A DNA stretch of 64,000 bases from Chryseobacterium aureum (GCF_003971235.1 NZ_CP034661.1:186001-250000), one strand, 5' to 3'. Shown: positions 18,413-26,318, numbered from the stretch's first letter. The notes: generated from the letters alone by a model not told the origin. Numbers and translations: made by a program.

Positions 18413-19573
18413 TTAAGCCAGATGGCTGTTAAAAAAATCAAGCATCGTGGTTAATGAGGTTTCAGAATGCATTCTTTCCCCGTTTTCGAGAGATTCTTCT
18501 GTGGCAACAGCCGCTCTTTTCCGCATCGCCTGTTCATAGGCAGAAATGGCTTGCTGTAAAGTAGAATAACGGTAATCTGTTAAATATTCACTCAGCTCGA
18601 GGGCATCCAGCATTGCCATATTAGCTCCTTCTCCGGCAAATGGAGGCATTACATGAGCTGCATCACCTATCAATGTTAAATTAGGCTGAGCTTCCCATAC
18701 CTGATCCAAAGGCATATAATAAATACGGCGGGGAATAAAAGGTGTTTGGGCATTTCTAAAAAGTTCCTCCCAGATAGGACTCCATTCGGAATATTCTGCC
18801 TGAAACCATTCCAGCATCCGGGCATTATCAGAAAAATCAAGACCACTATCAGCGGCCCAGTTTTCATCCGCTTTAAAACTTGCATAAAATCCAAGATCTC
18901 CATTCCCTTTCTGCCCCAGCAAAATATTGTGGGCATTTCCGAATGCCATTATTTTCCCGCCTTGGATTAGAGCATCAATCTGGGGTGCTTTTTCCTTTGA
19001 AACATTTCCTTCCAGCATGATAATTCCTGAATAAACAGGTTTAATGTCCGTTAGATAAGGGCGGATTTTAGAATGGGCTCCGTCTCCGGCAATAACAAGA
19101 TCCGCATACGCTGAGTTACCGTTTTTGAAATGCATCAGCCAGCCTTCGCCCTGGCGCTCCATAGAGAGAAAATGGCTGTCCCAGACTACCGTTTCAGGAT
19201 GCAGTGATTCGAGCAGCATATTCCTTAAAGGGCCGCGGTCTATTTCAGGACGGAAATGTTCCTGTCCGAAATTCTCTTCAGGCTTCGTTTCATGATCGTT
19301 AAAAAATATTTCAGCCTTTTCATTCATGATCAGCGTACGGTCTGCTCCCGGACGGAATGTTTTTTTAAACGTTTCCAGCAATTCTGCCTTGCGGATGGCT
19401 GCCAGCCCGGAATCTTCGTGCATATCAAGAGGAGAACCCTGCACTCTTGCTTCTTTATTAAAGTCTCTTTCATATACTTTTACAGCAGCGCCTTTCAGCT
19501 GTAGAAGTCTTGCCAGTGTAAGTCCCGCAGGACCCCCACCAACGATTGCTATTGATTTATTGTCTATCAGCAT
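18413..19573 (-). CDS. FAD-dependent monooxygenase, TetX-like group
   Basis: A 386-residue class A flavin monooxygenase. It has the FAD dinucleotide motif IAIVGGGPAGLTLARLL with the acidic YERD after it, the central IAGDGAHSKIRPYL (DG motif) and the late LIGDAAHVMPPFAGEGANMAMLDA (GD motif). Length and overall sequence resemble the tetracycline-modifying TetX enzymes. However, the residues I align with TetX His234, Gly236, Gln192 and Arg213 are Gly, Tyr, a Leu or Glu, and Lys (from memory). Tetracycline inactivation is therefore doubtful; a different aromatic or polyketide substrate is likelier. It follows an AraC regulator by 27 bases on the same strand. Confidence 0.82.
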   Translation of the reverse strand: MLIDNKSIAIVGGGPAGLTLARLLQLKGAAVKVYERDFNKEARVQGSPLDMHEDSGLAAIRKAELLETFKKTFRPGADRTLIMNEKAEIFFNDHETKPEENFGQEHFRPEIDRGPLRNMLLESLHPETVVWDSHFLSMERQGEGWLMHFKNGNSAYADLVIAGDGAHSKIRPYLTDIKPVYSGIIMLEGNVSKEKAPQIDALIQGGKIMAFGNAHNILLGQKGNGDLGFYASFKADENWAADSGLDFSDNARMLEWFQAEYSEWSPIWEELFRNAQTPFIPRRIYYMPLDQVWEAQPNLTLIGDAAHVMPPFAGEGANMAMLDALELSEYLTDYRYSTLQQAISAYEQAMRKRAAVATEESLENGERMHSETSLTTMLDFFNSHLA

Positions 19574-19600
19574 TGTTTGTTTAAATTTTACAAGGCAAAG

Positions 19601-20356
19601 TTATTTTCCTTTCAATACGGATAATAGTACAAATCGGTCGTTTTTGTTTTTTGATAATTCTTTGGGGGCAACACCGGAAAACTTCTTCACTTCTTTGATG
19701 AAATGATTCTGATCGGTATAATTAAGTTCCGGGAACAGTCTTCCTTGGGCAATATGCTCCAAAGATGCCCGGAAGCGCAGAATAGTAGAGTAGGCTTTTA
19801 ATGATAGCCCAAGCTGTTTGGTAAAATAACGGTTGATCTGCCGGCTGCTCCAGCCTGTTTTTTCAGAAAGCTCCTGCACGCTCATTTCGCCCTTTGATGC
19901 ATATACCCACTCGAAAAGTCGGAGTTTCCTCTCATCTGTTTTTTGGGGAAGCAGTTCTTTTATTTTTTGAATGGCTTTGCTGCAACACCGATTAAAATCC
20001 TTTAAGTCTTCAGCTTTGAAATTCCAGAAATCAGGAGAAAGCTCTTTTCCGATATTTAATAGATCGGCAATGGATGTATTCAAAATATATTCCACCGCAA
20101 GAGGTTTGAAGCTGACGATGAAAGCAACCGTATGAGGAGCAATATACCTTTGTTCAGGATATGTTTCCAGCCCGAGAAGGGTTACATGAAAAGGTTCTGA
20201 AGCAGACTGTGAGAAAAACAAATCAATCCTTCCGTCAGGAATGATCACCACCTCCTTAGCCTCATCCGAAAGGTTCTGAAAAGTCCCCAGATTTTCAACA
20301 AAATCAGAAATCTCCTTTCCGGGTTCGATAAAGGTATACGTGAAATCAGTGTCCAT
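19601..20356 (-). CDS. AraC-family regulator upstream of the FAD monooxygenase
   Basis: A 251-residue regulator starting MDTDFTYTFIEPG. The N-terminal part resembles the DUF6597-type sensing domain of this AraC subgroup (VVIIPDGRIDLFFSQS, then PHTVAFIVSFKPLAVEYIL). The C-terminal HTH pair includes MSVQELSEKTGWSSRQINRYF and ELNYTDQNHFIKEVKKFSGVAP. The frame is open to 20419, but the extra 21 residues look unlike the family, so I prefer the ATG at 20356. It lies 27 bases upstream of the monooxygenase on the same strand, so the two are probably co-transcribed with the regulator controlling the pair. Confidence 0.8.
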   Translation of the reverse strand: MDTDFTYTFIEPGKEISDFVENLGTFQNLSDEAKEVVIIPDGRIDLFFSQSASEPFHVTLLGLETYPEQRYIAPHTVAFIVSFKPLAVEYILNTSIADLLNIGKELSPDFWNFKAEDLKDFNRCCSKAIQKIKELLPQKTDERKLRLFEWVYASKGEMSVQELSEKTGWSSRQINRYFTKQLGLSLKAYSTILRFRASLEHIAQGRLFPELNYTDQNHFIKEVKKFSGVAPKELSKNKNDRFVLLSVLKGK

Positions 20357-20465
20357 AACTATTGTCTGTGTAAAACGCTTTTGATGAAGTAAATTACAAA
20401 ATTTGCCACACACGGCCAAGTGCTGTAAAATTCATTATGATCTATATCTCATAATACGAAAAATT

Positions 20466-20508
20466 CCCCTCCTCCGGAGGGGTGTCAAAAATTCAAAGAA
20501 TTTTTGAC
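20466..20508. repeat. REP-like double hairpin element
   Basis: Two adjacent perfect stems: CCCCTCC / GGAGGGG (20466-20482) and GTCAAAAATTC / GAATTTTTGAC (20484-20508), followed by GGGGTGG. I recognise this as a dispersed intergenic element common in Chryseobacterium-type genomes (from memory). It sits between the AraC gene and the divergent Crp-like gene. Only one copy is seen in this window. Confidence 0.6.
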
Positions 20509-20591
20509 GGGGTGGTTTTAAAACAGATGATGAACCGGACTTCCACAAATTATCACTATTTTTAAGACTTAAAACAGATTGAGGACGATAC

Positions 20592-21176
20592 ATGATGGAC
20601 AAAGCATTAATTAACACCTACTTTCATTCTTTATTCAGTATCAGAACTGAGGTGGTTGAAAAAATCACTGAAAAATTCAGCCGTTTTGAGTTAAAAGCCA
20701 ATACTGTTTTGCTGGATAAAGATGCCATCAGTACCAAAACTTACTTCTTGGAAAAAGGCTATGTACGTTCATATATTTTAAATGAGGATAATGAGGAGAT
20801 CACCACTCATATTTATAAAGCTCCCTGCTTCGTTAATGATTTTCTGTCATTTTTCAGGCAGCAGCCAGCCAAAGAAATATATCAGACGGTAACTGAATGT
20901 ATTTTCTGGGAAACCGGACTGGAAAATGTACAGCATAATTTCCACAATATTCCTGAATTCAGGGAGTTCAGCAGGCTTCTTTTTATCCTTAATTATTATA
21001 ATATTCATGACAGATTGATAGAAATGGCAAGTCAGAAGGCCTCTACAAGATATTTTAACCTGATGAAGAAAGATCCGGATATTTTTCAGCATGTTCCTTT
21101 AAAGGTTATTGCATCTTTTCTAGGGATTAAAGACAGCTCGCTAAGCCGTATCAGAAGAGATATTCATAAACTGTGA
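20592..21176 (+). CDS. Crp/Fnr-family cyclic-nucleotide-binding-domain regulator
   Basis: A 194-residue protein with a cNMP-binding beta-roll (LKANTVLLDKDAISTKTYFLEKGYVRSYILNEDNEEITTHIY, about 35-85) and a C-terminal winged-helix (about 150-194, VPLKVIASFLGIKDSSLSRIRRDI). The phosphate-binding cassette of true cAMP receptors (GE..A..R) is not evident, as usual in this Bacteroidota subgroup, so the effector is unknown. The double ATG at 20592/20595 leaves a one-residue ambiguity. The next gene starts 64 bases downstream and may be its target. Confidence 0.82.
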   Translation: MMDKALINTYFHSLFSIRTEVVEKITEKFSRFELKANTVLLDKDAISTKTYFLEKGYVRSYILNEDNEEITTHIYKAPCFVNDFLSFFRQQPAKEIYQTVTECIFWETGLENVQHNFHNIPEFREFSRLLFILNYYNIHDRLIEMASQKASTRYFNLMKKDPDIFQHVPLKVIASFLGIKDSSLSRIRRDIHKL

Positions 21177-21240
21177 TTTCTTTTCATTTGTCAAGCAATA
21201 GTTTAAAAATCATCACAGATATTTGCTTAAAAATAATTTC

Positions 21241-22188
21241 ATGAACAGAAAACATATTGTGATAATAGGATTGGGAGGAGTAGGCGGTTATTTTGGCTTT
21301 AAAATAAATCAGGCCAATGAAGCTGCCGGAAAATATACCGTTTCTTTTGTTGCCCGCGGAGAAACTTATGAGAAAGTAAAAGAAAACGGATTGACTCTGA
21401 GGTCTCCCGAGCATTCCAATCCGCAGACACATCCTGATGACATCGTGAAAAACATCAGTGATATCAAAAATCCTGATCTTGTTTTGATCTGCGTAAAAGA
21501 ATACGATCTTGAAAATGTCTGTAGGCAGTTACTTCCAGTCATCAACAAAGAAACCATACTGCTTCCATTGATGAATGGAGCAGATATCTATGATAGGATT
21601 CGTACTGTAATTCCGGATCATACGGTACTTCCAACCTGTGTATATGTAGCCTCTCACATTAAAGAAAGGGGAATCGTGGAGCATAAAGGCAATCCAGGAA
21701 AAATTATTGTGGGAAGAGATCCTGAACATTTTTCTGCTCCGGTGGATTGGGTTACAGATGTATTGAGCGAAAGTAAAATAGAGTTTGAATTTAAAGATAA
21801 TGCATTAAATGCGATCTGGACAAAATTCATATTCATTGCAAGCTTTGGGTTAGTGACTGCCAAGCATAATTCATCCATGGGAGCGGTATGTAATGATAAA
21901 GAGCAGAACAGTGAAGCAGCAGGCATCATGGATGAAATAAAATGTATTGCAGCTAAAAAAGGCATTCATCTTCAGGAAGATATTGTTAGTGCAACTTTCG
22001 AAAAAGCCTCTACGTTTCCTTATGACACTCCAACTTCCTTACAGCTTGATGTGAATTCAGGAAAGAAAGACAACGAGTTGGAACTGTTTGCAGGTGCCGT
22101 ACTAAAATATGGTTCTGAAGTAGGTGTAGAAACACCTTTTACCCAAAAAATCTACACTGAGATCAAAAACAAAATAAGTTTAGCCTAA
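21241..22188 (+). CDS. Ketopantoate reductase family (ApbA/PanE-like) oxidoreductase
   Basis: A 315-residue NADP-dependent dehydrogenase. It has the Rossmann motif IVIIGLGGVGGYFGFKI at the N-terminus, the typical LICVKEYDLENV and LLPLMNGADIYDRI segments, and a C-terminal helical domain with the conserved IWTKFIFIASFGLVTA and PTSLQLDVNSGKKDNELELFAGAV, the ApbA_C signature. The family reduces 2-dehydropantoate to pantoate for coenzyme A synthesis, but many paralogs act on other 2-oxo acids. Isolation from other pan genes and pairing with a Crp-like regulator make the narrow panE call unsafe. Start is at 21241; an ATG at 21223 adds six residues. Confidence 0.83.
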   Translation: MNRKHIVIIGLGGVGGYFGFKINQANEAAGKYTVSFVARGETYEKVKENGLTLRSPEHSNPQTHPDDIVKNISDIKNPDLVLICVKEYDLENVCRQLLPVINKETILLPLMNGADIYDRIRTVIPDHTVLPTCVYVASHIKERGIVEHKGNPGKIIVGRDPEHFSAPVDWVTDVLSESKIEFEFKDNALNAIWTKFIFIASFGLVTAKHNSSMGAVCNDKEQNSEAAGIMDEIKCIAAKKGIHLQEDIVSATFEKASTFPYDTPTSLQLDVNSGKKDNELELFAGAVLKYGSEVGVETPFTQKIYTEIKNKISLA

Positions 22189-22205
22189 AGCCTAACGAAA
22201 AGAAA

Positions 22206-22233
22206 TATAAAAAGGCGGGGTCAAAAACCCGCC
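22206..22233 (-). terminator. Terminator of the ferredoxin gene
   Basis: On the minus strand GGCGGG (22233-22228) pairs with CCCGCC (22219-22214), followed by TTTTTATA. The T-run is only on the minus side, so it mainly serves the ferredoxin gene ending at 22305, though it also lies just after the + strand reductase. Confidence 0.75.
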
Positions 22234-22304
22234 TCTATTGAAATTAAATATAAAAGATAGAAATTTTTTAAAATTCTTTGTTTTCTTCTGTAAAAACGGG
22301 CCGT

Positions 22305-22655
22305 TTAAGCACTGTGCATAAATTTCTGCCGGTTCAGTAAGACTTCTTCCGTTTCCCGATGGTCAGGATCATCCACACAGCAGTCTACCGGGCATACAGC
22401 TTTACATTGAGGTTCATCGTGAAAACCTTTACATTCCGTACATTTTCCGGAAACAATATAATAAACCTCATCCGAAACAGCCGGATGATAAGCATCAGCA
22501 TCACCTTCAGTACCGTCAGGAAATGTTATATGTCCTGAAAGTCTGGTCTTGTCTTTCCAGCGCCAGTCGATGGCACCCTCGTAAATGGCTGAATTGGGAC
22601 ATTCAGGTTCGCAGGCTCCACAGTTGATACAGGCATCCGTTATTTTTATCGCCAT
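22305..22655 (-). CDS. 4Fe-4S dicluster ferredoxin
   Basis: A 116-residue ferredoxin with two cluster sites. The first is Cys9-x2-Cys12-x2-Cys15-x3-Cys19-Pro. The second is Cys72-x2-Cys75-x8-Cys84-x3-Cys88-Pro, followed by Cys92-Cys93. A 50-residue insert rich in aromatic and acidic residues separates them, as in the bacterial Alvin-type or YfhL-like ferredoxins. It would carry low-potential electrons in the cytoplasm. It lies 202 bases downstream of the sod / DUF2480 / FMN reductase genes on the same strand and has its own terminator, so membership in that transcript is possible but unproven. Confidence 0.9.
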   Translation of the reverse strand: MAIKITDACINCGACEPECPNSAIYEGAIDWRWKDKTRLSGHITFPDGTEGDADAYHPAVSDEVYYIVSGKCTECKGFHDEPQCKAVCPVDCCVDDPDHRETEEVLLNRQKFMHSA

Positions 22656-22857
22656 ATGGTTTGAATTTAAAGGATTTAAAAAAGGGATTTCTTCAATGCC
22701 GAACAGTTCCGGAATCCCGCTTAACTTAATTACAGCAGTTCAATACTGTTCTTTAAAAATAAGCAGCATAAAGTGTGCTAATTTTTATTTTTTACTCATC
22801 ATTGGGAACAATTTCTGCCATGTCCCCTATATCTGTATTATAAAGCCTTTCTCAAAG

Positions 22858-23442
22858 CTAATCTTTTGACTTTTTGGATGTTGGAAGAGGGATGCTTTCT
22901 ATTTTTTTAGAAGTTGCAATGCTGATAAGCTGATCAAATTTACCGGAATAGAGATCCGAAATTTGAGCAGGATGATCAGCCGCGAATAATGATGATCTTA
23001 CAATAGGAACGCTATATGGCAATGGCCATGCACGCAGCGATTTAGCAATTGAATCCATGGCATTAATTCCCTGCATGGCCTGGAGACCATCTGCCCAGCA
23101 AATCATCCCCACAGTTTTATCCGTAAGATAAGGCTGGTACCATTGGGCGGTCACTTCAAGCCAGTCCAGACAGTTTTTCATCACTCCCGGAATACTTCCA
23201 TGATAAAGAGGAGCAAGCCAGATGTGCAGATCAGCATCAGTGAACATCTGGGCCATACGCTCTACTGCCAAAGGCGTTTTGGTAAGAGTAACATCAAATA
23301 AAGGAATACCGGAATCGGCAAGGGTAAAAATATCAGTCTGAATTCCCTTCTGTTTCAGACGTTCTGAAAAATATTGCGAAATCAGTTCGGAAGTCGATAA
23401 GGTTCTTCTTTCCAGCGATCCGTTGAAGATAATTGCTTTCAT
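22858..23442 (-). CDS. NAD(P)H-dependent FMN reductase, flavodoxin fold
   Basis: A 194-residue protein of the NADPH-dependent FMN reductase family. The N-terminus has the phosphate loop FNGSLERRTLSTSELI. The middle carries LHIWLAPLYHGSIPGVMKNCLDWL, matching the family P-x-Y-x-G-S-x-P-G-x-x-K motif that holds FMN. It probably reduces free flavin or quinones with NAD(P)H in the cytoplasm. It starts 3 bases after the DUF2480 stop and belongs to the same transcript as superoxide dismutase, which suggests a role in oxidative stress. Confidence 0.85.
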   Translation of the reverse strand: MKAIIFNGSLERRTLSTSELISQYFSERLKQKGIQTDIFTLADSGIPLFDVTLTKTPLAVERMAQMFTDADLHIWLAPLYHGSIPGVMKNCLDWLEVTAQWYQPYLTDKTVGMICWADGLQAMQGINAMDSIAKSLRAWPLPYSVPIVRSSLFAADHPAQISDLYSGKFDQLISIATSKKIESIPLPTSKKSKD

Positions 23443-23445
23443 TTT

Positions 23446-23946
23446 TTATTGTTTAAAAATTACTTTGGGTAATCCTATTTCACCATACATCAATGTTTTT
23501 ACCAGAGGCTTTAACAATCCGGCTGCTAAAAGATAAAGGGCAGGATCATGATTGGAATTTGCACGGACAACAACTTTCTGATTTCTGTACTGTCTCAGGT
23601 CAGCATAGATGAGACGGCGTTTCCAAAGATCGAGCAGAATAGTCTCCGCATTGTTCAAGTCGGCATAGGAAGCATATAAAGACAGTTTTTCCATAATCAG
23701 CATATAGGCCCATGGCGGAATGATTGCATCCGTAGAGCAGATGATTCCCACTGCTTTTTCATTGTATATAGAAAAATCCACCGAAGCAATTGATTCTTTA
23801 AACTCTTTTTCCTTCACAATCATTCCCATGAAAAGATGATCTTTGATATCCAGTTCTACAATTTCCGTAGTAGGTTTGTAGTCTGAAAGGTCAAAGGCAA
23901 TAATGCCTGACGCCTTTGCTTTATTGATGATATTTTCCTCAGTCAT
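23446..23946 (-). CDS. DUF2480 family protein
   Basis: A 166-residue protein recognised as DUF2480, a Bacteroidota family of unknown function, from the pattern IIAFDLSDYKPTTEIVELDIKDHLFMGMIVKEKEF, the CSTDAIIPPWAYMLI block and the C-terminal DLRQYRNQKVVVRANS. No signal peptide or membrane segment is present, so it is cytoplasmic. It is sandwiched between sod (22-base gap) and an FMN reductase (3-base gap), behind an operator for an iron-sulfur-type regulator. The setting hints at a role in redox or Fe-S homeostasis; this is inference from position only. Confidence 0.8.
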   Translation of the reverse strand: MTEENIINKAKASGIIAFDLSDYKPTTEIVELDIKDHLFMGMIVKEKEFKESIASVDFSIYNEKAVGIICSTDAIIPPWAYMLIMEKLSLYASYADLNNAETILLDLWKRRLIYADLRQYRNQKVVVRANSNHDPALYLLAAGLLKPLVKTLMYGEIGLPKVIFKQ

Positions 23947-23968
23947 AGTTTACTGTATTCAGGGTGAA

Positions 23969-24595
23969 TTATCTTACTTTTGATAAAGCTTCTTCATAAT
24001 TTCTTTCTACGGCAGACCAATCCAGCACAGACCAGAATGCGTCCAGATAATCAGCACGCTTATTCTGATAACTCAGATAGTAGGCGTGTTCCCAAACATC
24101 TATTCCAAGAATGGGGAAACCTCTGTTCATAGAAAGAATATCCATCATCGGATTATCCTGATTGGGAGTAGAGCTCACTGCCAGAGATCCGTTGAATTTT
24201 ACGAAGAGCCATACCCACCCGGAACCGAACTGAGCTAACCCTGTCTTTTTCATTTCTGCTTTAAGATTTTCCAGACTTCCGAAAGTGGCGCTGATAGCAT
24301 CATGTAAAATCCCTTCAGGAGTCAGTTTAGGCTGAGGCGAAAGGATTTTCCAGAATAAGGAGTGGTTATAGTGACCGCCCCCATTATTTCTTACCGCAGG
24401 ACTGTATTCACTGATTCTTTGCAATAAGGAATCAAGATCAGGATTAGTTTCATCGGCCTGTGCCAGGGCAGTATTCAGATTGTCTACGTAAGCCTGGTGA
24501 TGCTTTTGGTGGTGGATCGTCATTGTTTCTTTATCAATAAAAGGTACCAGGGCATCATAAGCGTAAGGTAACTGGGGTAATGTAAATGGGTTCAT
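23969..24595 (-). CDS. sodA: Superoxide dismutase, Mn-type signature
   Basis: A 208-residue Fe/Mn superoxide dismutase that converts superoxide to oxygen and peroxide. Metal ligands are His28 (MTIHHQKHH), His78 (GGGHYNHSLFW), Asp166 and His170 (GIDVWEHAYYL). Gly73/Gly74 before the second His, plus Gln146 in TPNQDNP, are the Mn-type arrangement; Fe-types carry the active-site Gln earlier. There is no signal peptide, so it is cytoplasmic. It is first in the transcript with DUF2480 and the FMN reductase. The promoter overlaps a CAAC-N6-GTTG operator of the divergent SufR-like regulator. Cambialistic metal use cannot be excluded. Confidence 0.92.
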   Translation of the reverse strand: MNPFTLPQLPYAYDALVPFIDKETMTIHHQKHHQAYVDNLNTALAQADETNPDLDSLLQRISEYSPAVRNNGGGHYNHSLFWKILSPQPKLTPEGILHDAISATFGSLENLKAEMKKTGLAQFGSGWVWLFVKFNGSLAVSSTPNQDNPMMDILSMNRGFPILGIDVWEHAYYLSYQNKRADYLDAFWSVLDWSAVERNYEEALSKVR

Positions 24596-24623
24596 CGTCT
24601 TTATTTTTTTGATTAATGTAGGA

Positions 24624-24670
24624 CAAAGGTAGAAATATATTTTAATAAAACAACTTTTTAGTTGTTTTAT
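24624..24670 (-). promoter_or_regulatory. sod promoter with an overlapping SufR-type operator
   Basis: The minus-strand promoter has TTG at 24653-24651, 19 bases, then TACCTTTG at 24631-24624. A perfect 11-base inverted repeat (24645-24655 and 24660-24670, 4-base spacer) covers the -33 element. Its core is CAAC (24651-24654), six bases, GTTG (24661-24664), the CAAC-N6-GTTG form reported for SufR in cyanobacteria. Binding there should block sod transcription. Confidence 0.7.
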
Positions 24671-24747
24671 AAATACTGTATCTGAAGTGAATATAATGTT
24701 GTAAATGTGTTTTTTAAGCTTTATTTTATGAAATTATAGAAAATGAC

Positions 24748-24776
24748 TATATTTGTTGTTGAAAAATAAAACAACC
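24748..24776 (+). promoter_or_regulatory. Promoter and possible half-operator of the SufR-like gene
   Basis: TATATTTG at 24748-24755 is an exact -7 match and predicts a start near 24762, 28 bases before the ATG. The transcript start is followed by ATAAAACAAC (24766-24775), the same sequence as one arm of the sod operator, suggesting weaker autoregulation. No clear -33 TTG is visible. Confidence 0.5.
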
Positions 24777-24789
24777 TAAATATTGTCAA

Positions 24790-25410
24790 ATGAAGAAGCC
24801 GGCTGCGGATCGCATTCTGATGTTCTTGAAGATGAGAGGAGAAGCTACCTCATTTCTTATTGCTGAAGAATTGTCGATTACCAAAGAAGGAGCGAGAAAG
24901 CATTTACTGAACCTTGCTCAGGAAGGATTGATCCGTTCCTCGGTGAAGAGCGAAGGAGTAGGCCGTCCGTCTACTTACTATACCCTTACCGAGAAGGGGT
25001 TGGCTCAGTTTCCGGATACCCATGCAGATGTGACGGTTCAGATTTTGAAATCAGTGAAAAATCTTTTGGGCGAAAATGCTTTAAACCTTTTAATCAGTGA
25101 TCGCGAAAAAAATACTCACGATCGGTACGAAAAAATACTCTCCAATACAAAATCTCTGGAACAGTGCCTTGAATCTCTTGCAAAAGTCCGCAGTGATGAA
25201 GGCTATATGGCAGAATGGAAAAAAGAAGGTAAAGATTATTTCCTGATTGAAAACCACTGCCCGATATGTGCTGCTGCAACGGAATGCCAGGGTTTCTGCC
25301 GTGCGGAATTATCCAATTTCCAGTCGTTGATAGGCAAAGAGTATAAAGTGGAAAGGATAGACCATATTATTTCCGGAGGACAGCGCTGTGTCTATAAAAT
25401 CAGCCAGTAA
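24790..25410 (+). CDS. SufR-like winged-helix regulator with C-terminal cysteine cluster
   Basis: A 206-residue DeoR/ArsR-type regulator. The winged helix spans about residues 5-75 (ATSFLIAEELSITKEGARKHLLNLAQEGLI, then the wing GVGRPSTYYTLTEKG). The C-terminal part has Cys157, Cys160, Cys166, Cys170 and Cys200. Cys157-x12-Cys170 matches the first spacing of the SufR Fe-S ligand pattern (C-x12-C-x13-C-x14-C from memory), and Cys200 fits the last, but the third position is not Cys. It is divergent from the sod operon and a SufR-type operator lies between them, so it probably represses sod when its cluster is intact. Confidence 0.78.
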   Translation: MKKPAADRILMFLKMRGEATSFLIAEELSITKEGARKHLLNLAQEGLIRSSVKSEGVGRPSTYYTLTEKGLAQFPDTHADVTVQILKSVKNLLGENALNLLISDREKNTHDRYEKILSNTKSLEQCLESLAKVRSDEGYMAEWKKEGKDYFLIENHCPICAAATECQGFCRAELSNFQSLIGKEYKVERIDHIISGGQRCVYKISQ

Positions 25411-25445
25411 TTCATTATTCACAACTTATAATTTATCATTCAAAG

Positions 25446-26093
25446 ATGGCTTTAAAAGCAGTAATATTTGATATGGACGGAGTGCTGATAGACTCAGAAA
25501 AATTCTGGGCAAAGGCAGAACTGGATGTGTTTTCATCATATGGAGTACAGGTTACTGATGAATTGGCGGCACAAACCAGATATATGACCACTCAGGAAGT
25601 CACAGAATTCTGGTATGAAAGATTTCCGTGGGAAAATTTTGATGCTTCTGATCTGGAAAATAAAGTAGTCAAAAGAGTGATCGAAATGATACGGGATCAG
25701 GACTGTACCATGTCCGGCGTGCAGGAATTCATTAAAAATCTTAAAGGCAGAGAATATAAAATAGGACTGGCCACCAATGCGCCTTTGCGGGTGGCGGATG
25801 TGGTTCTTGAAAAGCTTCAGGTTCGCGATCTTTTTGATACGGTTCATTCATCGGAATTTGAAACCCAGGGCAAACCTCATCCGGCTGTATATCTTACTTC
25901 TGCAAAAAATCTGGGAGTTTCTCCCGAGCACTGCATCGCTATTGAAGACAGCCATTCCGGATTGAAAGCTGCAAAAGAAGCCGGAATGCAAACTATAATT
26001 TTCACCAATAAGGATGAAAGCATCCATTCAAATCTTGCAGATTTTAAAATCTCAGATTTTAATACAGATTTTCCAGCCGTATTTGGTGAATAA
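25446..26093 (+). CDS. HAD-superfamily sugar-phosphate phosphatase / phosphomutase
   Basis: A 215-residue HAD enzyme of the beta-phosphoglucomutase / YniC (HxpB) subgroup. Motif I is FDMDGVLIDSE (nucleophile Asp9, acid/base Asp11), motif II is LATNAP (Thr), motif III is the Lys in GKPHPAVYL, and motif IV is IEDSHSGLKAAKEAGM. The small helical cap between motifs I and II is of the type that selects sugar phosphates. It lies 35 bases after the SufR-like gene on the same strand and may be co-transcribed with it. The specific substrate is not readable. Confidence 0.87.
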   Translation: MALKAVIFDMDGVLIDSEKFWAKAELDVFSSYGVQVTDELAAQTRYMTTQEVTEFWYERFPWENFDASDLENKVVKRVIEMIRDQDCTMSGVQEFIKNLKGREYKIGLATNAPLRVADVVLEKLQVRDLFDTVHSSEFETQGKPHPAVYLTSAKNLGVSPEHCIAIEDSHSGLKAAKEAGMQTIIFTNKDESIHSNLADFKISDFNTDFPAVFGE

Positions 26094-26127
26094 CGAATGG
26101 TGAGTGGTCAATCCGCTTCGCTGTGAA

Positions 26128-26318
26128 TTTTTTGTAAGTTCGAGGTTCTGGGTTGCGTGATTTGAGGTTACGGGTAAACTATTCGTTTTTGTATGCAGGT
26201 ATTTCTAATCAGCAAATTGATTAATTCACTATTGACCGCTCTGCAAATTGACTATTGGCACAATCTCGCATCCCGAAAGCCCGAACCTCATACCCGCATC
26301 TCAATACCTCGTCAAAAC
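26128..26318. repeat. Degenerate repeat mosaic in a convergent intergenic gap
   Basis: The gap between the HAD and sigma genes contains GAGGTT...GGGTTGCG, TTGAGGTTACGGG and, inverted, CCCGAACCTCATACCCGC and ATCTCAATACCTCG. These GAGGTT/CGGG units recur in both orientations and can pair across the gap. It looks like a worn copy of the dispersed repeats seen in Chryseobacterium-type intergenic DNA. No gene is credible here. Confidence 0.35.

Noticed and set aside
18413..19573. Tetracycline-resistance gene tetX
   Set aside because: Overall similarity is clear but the substrate-contact residues appear replaced, so the resistance name is not supported.
19326..19706. 126-codon plus-strand frame opposite the monooxygenase
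   Set aside because: Antisense to the FAD motif region; no independent coding signal.
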